Assembly (NCBI GenBank): GCA_028551475.1
Contig: CM052361.1
Coordinates: 11,911,501-11,975,500, forward strand
Origin: Casuarina equisetifolia
Lineage: Eukaryota; Streptophyta; Magnoliopsida; Fagales; Casuarinaceae
DNA: 64,000 nt
Direction of reading: 5' to 3'
Shown: piece by piece, positions 59,309 to 64,000 of the stretch
Numbering within the stretch: the stretch's first letter is position 1
How the letters are laid out: each line of letters begins with the position of its first letter
Notes under the pieces: generated by a model
Database searches by the model: none
The model's input: the letters and a program-made list of their open reading frames with translations, nothing else
What the model was told of the DNA's origin: nothing
Translations under genes and position numbers: made by a program

Positions 59309-61388
59309 TCAAAATTCATTGCCTAGGCTCAATTCATCCTCAATGTTATCCCCTTCTTCAAATAACTTCAGAAACCGAGCCTGGTCTTGTTCCCTCTTCT
59401 TCTTTTGCCAGTATTTATATGCAGCCACCCCTCCAAGGACACATACAGTTGCAACCACAACACTGATTAATATGATTAAAGCAACGTGAGTACCCTTTCC
59501 TCCGTCATGGGAGCGAGATGCAGAATTGGAAGCTTCAAAAATGTGATTAACAAAATTGAGATTATTATTTGGAAGAGATATCATGTAAGCTGGAAATAGT
59601 TAAAGACACCTCATGCAGACAGGTGCTTATGGAAGCGCAACAAGAAACAATAAATCTCCCTTATTGCAATGAAAAACAAGCATTCAGGAGAGCGGGAAAT
59701 AACCACATGATAGACTAGGTCTTATACTCAAATCTTAGCACAAACCATAGATTTGCTTTCCCAAAACTCTCCCTAGATCCCCAACTTTCAATTTCAAGAC
59801 TTGTAATCAAAGAGCAGCTTTAGCCACATCATGGAGCTGAGAGAAACTTATATGGATGTCCAAGAAAATTGCAAGCCATAGTTTTCTAAAAAGATGTAAA
59901 CAAAAACAAAGAAATGAGATAATCATTTCCATACAATGCCCAAAGGTACCAAAACACCTAAAGGATACTAAACATAGCACACAATGTATAAAGTGACGGC
60001 ATGAGATGCAGAAAAAGGAACTTCAAAGAACGAAAGTAAAAAGGCACTCACTATTTGCAAAAGCAACGCAATCTAGACACAAGAAAGTAGCATTGAATTC
60101 GTCATCCTTGAATCGTGTATATTTGCCATCAGGACTAGTAAAATCACTAGGGCAAAATTCCCACTCGTCAAATACGTCATCTGATTTGAAGCTATCCTCT
60201 TCATATAACCCACATCGCTTGCACTTTTCACTTGAAAGTTGTGTCAGAGGCTGAACAACAAATACAATTTCGTCACCAGATCTAAACAATGTCACACTTA
60301 TTAATGAACTGGAATTGATGATCCAAGAATTTATTTAAGGAAGTCAGATGTTCCTTAAATTAAGTCATCAAAAAGTATTAAGGTTTAGCTTACATGTGTT
60401 TTACCAATATCAAAATCAAAATGTTTAAAGCCAAAAAAAATTGCGGGAGAATTCTAAATACTGGTAGTTCCCAAACTGTCCAAGTTGAAAGAACTACGAA
60501 TGCACACGTCCTTTTTGCTTTCACAATAAAGCACACAAACAAGAATCAGCTCAAAAGCAGCCAAACTGAATTACTGTGAAGGCTTTTAGTCACCAGAAAA
60601 CATGGAAACTGTTTTTTGCTAGGAAGTTCTTTCTGGTGAAAATTTCAAGAGCACTTCCAGACCAGAATCATATCAATTTTCGTTATTTTCCCACTTTACT
60701 CGAATTCTCAGAGTGCATATACCAACAAGAGGAACCCATAGTGCATGTTATGCAGAACATTAAAATGAGCTGCAACAGCTCCTAGAGAAGCAAAATTTAA
60801 CTTTTTACCAGGTTCTGTCGTCTAAGAAATTTCCCATCTACGAAGCAACTAGGGCGTTCAAAACTAAATCATTAGACTGCTAAATCATTTCACAACAACC
60901 ACAGGAAATCCTGTTGAAAAGCATTCTCGAGCCAATCCATGAACACTCATCAAGACAAATCATAGCCACAGTAACAGATCTGTTTTGGCCAACAGAAAAT
61001 AAAGTTCAGACCTGCCAAGACTCTTGACCCTTGAAATTATACAAGACATGCGCTTCCGTCACATCCGGCAGCTTCGTCTTGTTCTCCCCTTTACAGCTGA
61101 AATAAACCTTCGGTTTGTTGAACCACTCGTGGGTTGTGAAGATCTCCATGGATTCCAGAGAAACAACCGCCGACATAACCAATCCTGGGATAACGACGCC
61201 ATCACCAATCATCCAGAGTTAGAGAAGTCAGAACATAACATTTCGCAGCTCCTAATTGGAACTAACATAATCCCAATCAGACTCCGCTTGGGTATGGAGA
61301 TATTCTTACCTGGAAAACAGCTGAGGAAGAGCGAGAAGATGAGAAAAACTGAAGGAACCCTAGAAGTCAGCAGATACCGAATCGACAT
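59309..61388 (-). CDS. Type I single-pass membrane protein with Cys-rich ectodomain (DUF7953-like)
   Basis: Four exons on the minus strand (61388-61310, 61184-61012, 60250-60052, 59532-59309) encode 224 residues, with junction phases consistent throughout. Exon 1 is a signal peptide (MSIRYLL...FSLFLSCFP). The lumenal part has the pattern FSCKGEN, then EKCKRCGLYEED, a CPSDF motif and FNATFLCLDC, with two potential N-glycosylation sites (ENKT, FNAT). One helix (about 166-188) is followed by a cytosolic tail of about 36 residues, YKYWQKKKREQDQARFLKLFEEGDNIEDELSLGNEF-like in its charged composition. Plant homologues of this architecture exist, but I know of no assigned function. Acceptor choice for exon 4 (59532) is the least certain border. 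Confidence 0.82.
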
Positions 61389-62871
61389 AGCGAAATTAGG
61401 TTGTTTTCTGTTTGACAGAGTGCTTTAGCTCTTCCGAATCCACAAGACCTTCTAATTATCAAAGAAATGAGCGATGAGCTCTGCTTCCCTGTTCCAACGA
61501 CAGTAGCGTTTCGTCCAGACAAAGGAATAACTATGGCGGTTCGAGATTTTTGTTTTGCGTGCGCAAGAGGAAAACAGAGGTGACCGGTTCACGCTGAGCG
61601 TATTGGACGGGGGCGGCGTCTATAAGACGCGGGTTGCTCATTGCGCACCCCTTCCAGATTTCGCCACGTAGGCGTGGGCCAGGATAGGCGGTTACGTGTC
61701 CTGATTTGATGTTCTTCTGTGTGGGTGGAGAGAGCATTCGGAGTCTTGAGTCAACGAGTTGGCCGGACCGGTTCGGGACTATCTCGGGTTAAGAAGTTGA
61801 GAACGCTTAGTAGTTTTCAGAGGGAATGCTTTGGGATCATCGTCCTCAAACGCCTAATGGTACCTCTCGATTCAATGATTATATTTCTAAAAGTAATACA
61901 TGCAGCAATTAGGACAATTACAGCAAATATAGGTTTTAATATTATATTAAAAAACATTAATTCATGAATTTCAGAAATTATTTATATATTTTATTTTATT
62001 TTATAAATTTTATATTTCAATATGAAATTCTTATCTAATATTCAAAGATAATTTTTAAAATTTTGTTTTCTTTTTTAATACTACACCCATCAATAAAATA
62101 AAATAAATTTCTTTTAATTGTGGATAGGGTGAGAGGATGTAGGGAATTTAATGGAGGAGGGGGAGACCCAAATTTAGTTTCCCATATGATTAAACTCCCA
62201 GATGTCATTGAGCTATTAGAGCTTAGGCCGATAAAATAAAATTGATAAGTATATGAAAAAGAAATTATATGAAGGGTTTTCATTTTTTACGTAAAATTAA
62301 TTGAAAGAAGTCATAAAGCTGTTCTTATGAAATGATCCAAATGTAATTCCTTGCCATTTTTTTTTATAACTGTTACTTTTTTTTTTCTTTTTTTAATATA
62401 TATAGCTGTTACTATCATAATAGGTGTTATTGATGCAGCAGAATTTCGCGCCACGAAGATATTGATCCCAACGCTTGAAGAAAAGTTGCGCTTTAGAGAG
62501 GCGAAGCACAGACAACGACATTTTGACCGCTAAATGAGCTGTGGACGAGCAAAAACTGCGGCACTCTTGCAAGAGGTCTTGCGAAACGTCCATGCATAGT
62601 GGTGGATGAGATATTCGTGTCCTTTTCCTAGAATTCTTGAGTCGCTTTGCTGTTTGGCGATTTCCATTTACATCCAGAGGACAAGAGGTTGGGATACTCG
62701 AAATATTAGTGTTGTATCCGCTAAAGAAGGTAATGTAAGATGGTATATTTTTGCCTAATATTAGGGTCGTTCCTGAATCTGGAATGAAATACCATTTCCT
62801 TCCTCCTCGCCTTGCTGCCGCTGCTCTCGGATCAAGAGAGTAGCCAAAACCAAGCCAAGTACGACGCAAGA
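61389..62871. other. Divergent intergenic region
   Basis: It separates the start of the membrane protein gene (-) from the PR-1 gene (+). The first 400 bp are GC-richer and probably contain promoter and leader of the minus-strand gene. The middle (61930-62400) is very AT-rich with poly-T runs. No further gene seen. Confidence 0.6.
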
Positions 62872-63498
62872 ATGGAACAAACAATTCCAATGCCTCAACA
62901 ACTGGTCCTCCTCGTCATAATCTTCTCTACTTCCCTTCTCTTCCTGGCCGTCTCGGCGCAGGAACCTTCTCAAGAACTCGACGCCGGCCACGAGCTGAGT
63001 AAGAGTGCACCCACCAATACCAACACTACAACACACAGCCAACGCTTCCTATCCCAGAAGAGGCACCACTCCCTAGTGCGGCAGTTCCTCGTCGCCCACA
63101 ACAAGGTGAGGCAGCATTTCAACGAGCCGCGTGTGACATGGGACAAAAATCTTGCCCGCTACGCGCGCCACTGGGCCGCAATGCGCTCCCAGGACTGCAT
63201 GTTGATCCACTCGTACGGCCCATACGGCGAGAACCTATTCTGGGGCAAATACGACCACTGGACGGCGACGGAGGCGGTGCAGTCTTGGGTCAGTGAGAAC
63301 AGGTTTTATGATGCAATCACGAACACGTGCTCGCAGGGCCAAATGTGCGGGCATTTCACTCAGGTCGTGTGGAGGGACTCATTGCGGATAGGGTGTGCGC
63401 GCAGGAGATGCCACAATGGAGGCGTATTTATTGTTTGTGAGTATGATCCGCCAGGGAATTACATAAACGAGAACCCATTTGAAATCCACCCTATGTAA
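62872..63498 (+). CDS. Pathogenesis-related protein 1 (CAP superfamily), secreted
   Basis: A 208-residue intronless frame. The ATG at 62872 is preferred over 62812 because it places a signal peptide (about 1-29, ending LAVSAQ) at the N-terminus. A low-complexity Ser/Thr/Asn linker follows, then the CAP domain (about 65-203): FLVAHNKVRQHF, WDKNLARYARHWA, the HSYGPYGENLFWG block and CGHFTQVVWRDS. Six cysteines match the three conserved disulfides of plant PR-1 proteins. PR-1 proteins are apoplastic, bind sterols and are commonly induced by pathogens. The C-terminal segment that releases the CAPE peptide in PR-1b is present in altered form (CEYDPPGNYINENPF), with a five-residue extension EIHPM. 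Probably a basic PR-1 subtype with an unusually long pre-domain. Confidence 0.93.
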   Translation: MEQTIPMPQQLVLLVIIFSTSLLFLAVSAQEPSQELDAGHELSKSAPTNTNTTTHSQRFLSQKRHHSLVRQFLVAHNKVRQHFNEPRVTWDKNLARYARHWAAMRSQDCMLIHSYGPYGENLFWGKYDHWTATEAVQSWVSENRFYDAITNTCSQGQMCGHFTQVVWRDSLRIGCARRRCHNGGVFIVCEYDPPGNYINENPFEIHPM

Positions 63499-64000
63499 AC
63501 ACGACCTTCATGAACAGTACAGCCATGTCCATCCTCTTCTCCGATGAAGGTATACTTTAACAGCACCAAGTAGTCAAGATTGGCGTGTTTATGACAAAAT
63601 TTAGACGGAGTACGGGTGGGGTGGTCAAATTGTGTTGTTATGTGTTTTTCAGACCTGTTTTCAACTCTCTCTTTTTGATGCTTTGAGAACTCTCATCTGT
63701 AATTTAAGAGCCATGACGGGAGCCAAACCATTTGGCTATCTGTTCCTTCTTATAAAGTTAATGAATGTGGCTCATTTTACTAATCCAAAGATAAGAATAT
63801 CTATCTTGACTTATCTCATATTATCCCATTATCGTTATGAATCCAAATAATATCCATAGATGCATATCACGCAAGTCTTTTTGCTTTTTCGGCTCACTTT
63901 CCCTTTCTCTTTTGCCGGTTCATTTGCTGTATGTTTGAATCATACCTCTCTCCAGATGAAATTTTGTATTCTACAACCAAGAACCTGGAGAAGGCTTGCG
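63499..64000. other. 3' flank of PR-1 gene
   Basis: Probable 3' UTR followed by AT-rich DNA up to the window end; nothing else recognised. Confidence 0.6.

Noticed and set aside
62393..62890. 165-codon minus-strand frame upstream of the PR-1 gene
   Set aside because: It overlaps the PR-1 start, has a repetitive, low-information composition and lacks recognisable motifs. Treated as chance.

Overview
This is nuclear DNA from a flowering plant, very probably a woody eudicot. The evidence is spliced genes with GT-AG introns, AT-rich intergenic DNA, and typical plant families: an ECA-type calcium pump, an ABCG half-transporter, an RS2Z splicing factor and a PR-1 protein. LTR retrotransposons of several ages are also present. 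Nothing is bacterial or organellar, and I saw no tRNA, rRNA or CRISPR.

Left part (1-42.7 kb). The dominant structure is an old segmental duplication. Unit A (about 1-15.5 kb) and unit B (about 28.5-42.7 kb) each end in a complete eight-exon gene for a type IIA Ca2+-ATPase of the ER/endomembranes (8722-14322 and 36764-41682). Both give 1068-residue proteins, roughly 95% identical by eye, with all catalytic and Ca2+-site motifs intact. Each is preceded by several kilobases of decayed, internally repeated, non-coding DNA that is only patchily collinear between the units. The spacer between them (15.5-28.5 kb) is mostly retroelements. These are a Ty1/copia element on the minus strand (15847-23692, LTRs about 5% diverged, TAACC target-site duplication, many broken frames), a relic of a Ty3/gypsy chromovirus integrase and chromodomain, a relic copia LTR/PBS/gag, and a possible long Sirevirus-like LTR. 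A miniature TRIM-like element interrupts unit B.

Right part (42.7-64 kb). This is ordinary gene space. In order: a possible decayed acyltransferase fragment; an intronless ABCG6-clade transporter (+); a small secreted protein made of proline-rich 23-residue repeats (+); an RS2Z-type SR splicing factor with two zinc knuckles (+); a small CxxxCxxCC (YkgJ-type) protein (+); an acidic protein of unknown function (+); a type I membrane protein with a cysteine-rich ectodomain (-); and a PR-1/CAP secreted protein (+).

The genes do not form a pathway. Secreted or membrane products predominate, but that is an observation about neighbours, not evidence of joint function. The most promising leads for new biology are the SGPS-repeat peptide precursor, the duplicated Ca2+ pump pair with uneven divergence, the orphan acidic protein, and the repeated upstream cassette whose origin is unexplained. 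All exon borders were read by eye from splice consensus, reading frame and family similarity, without transcript support.
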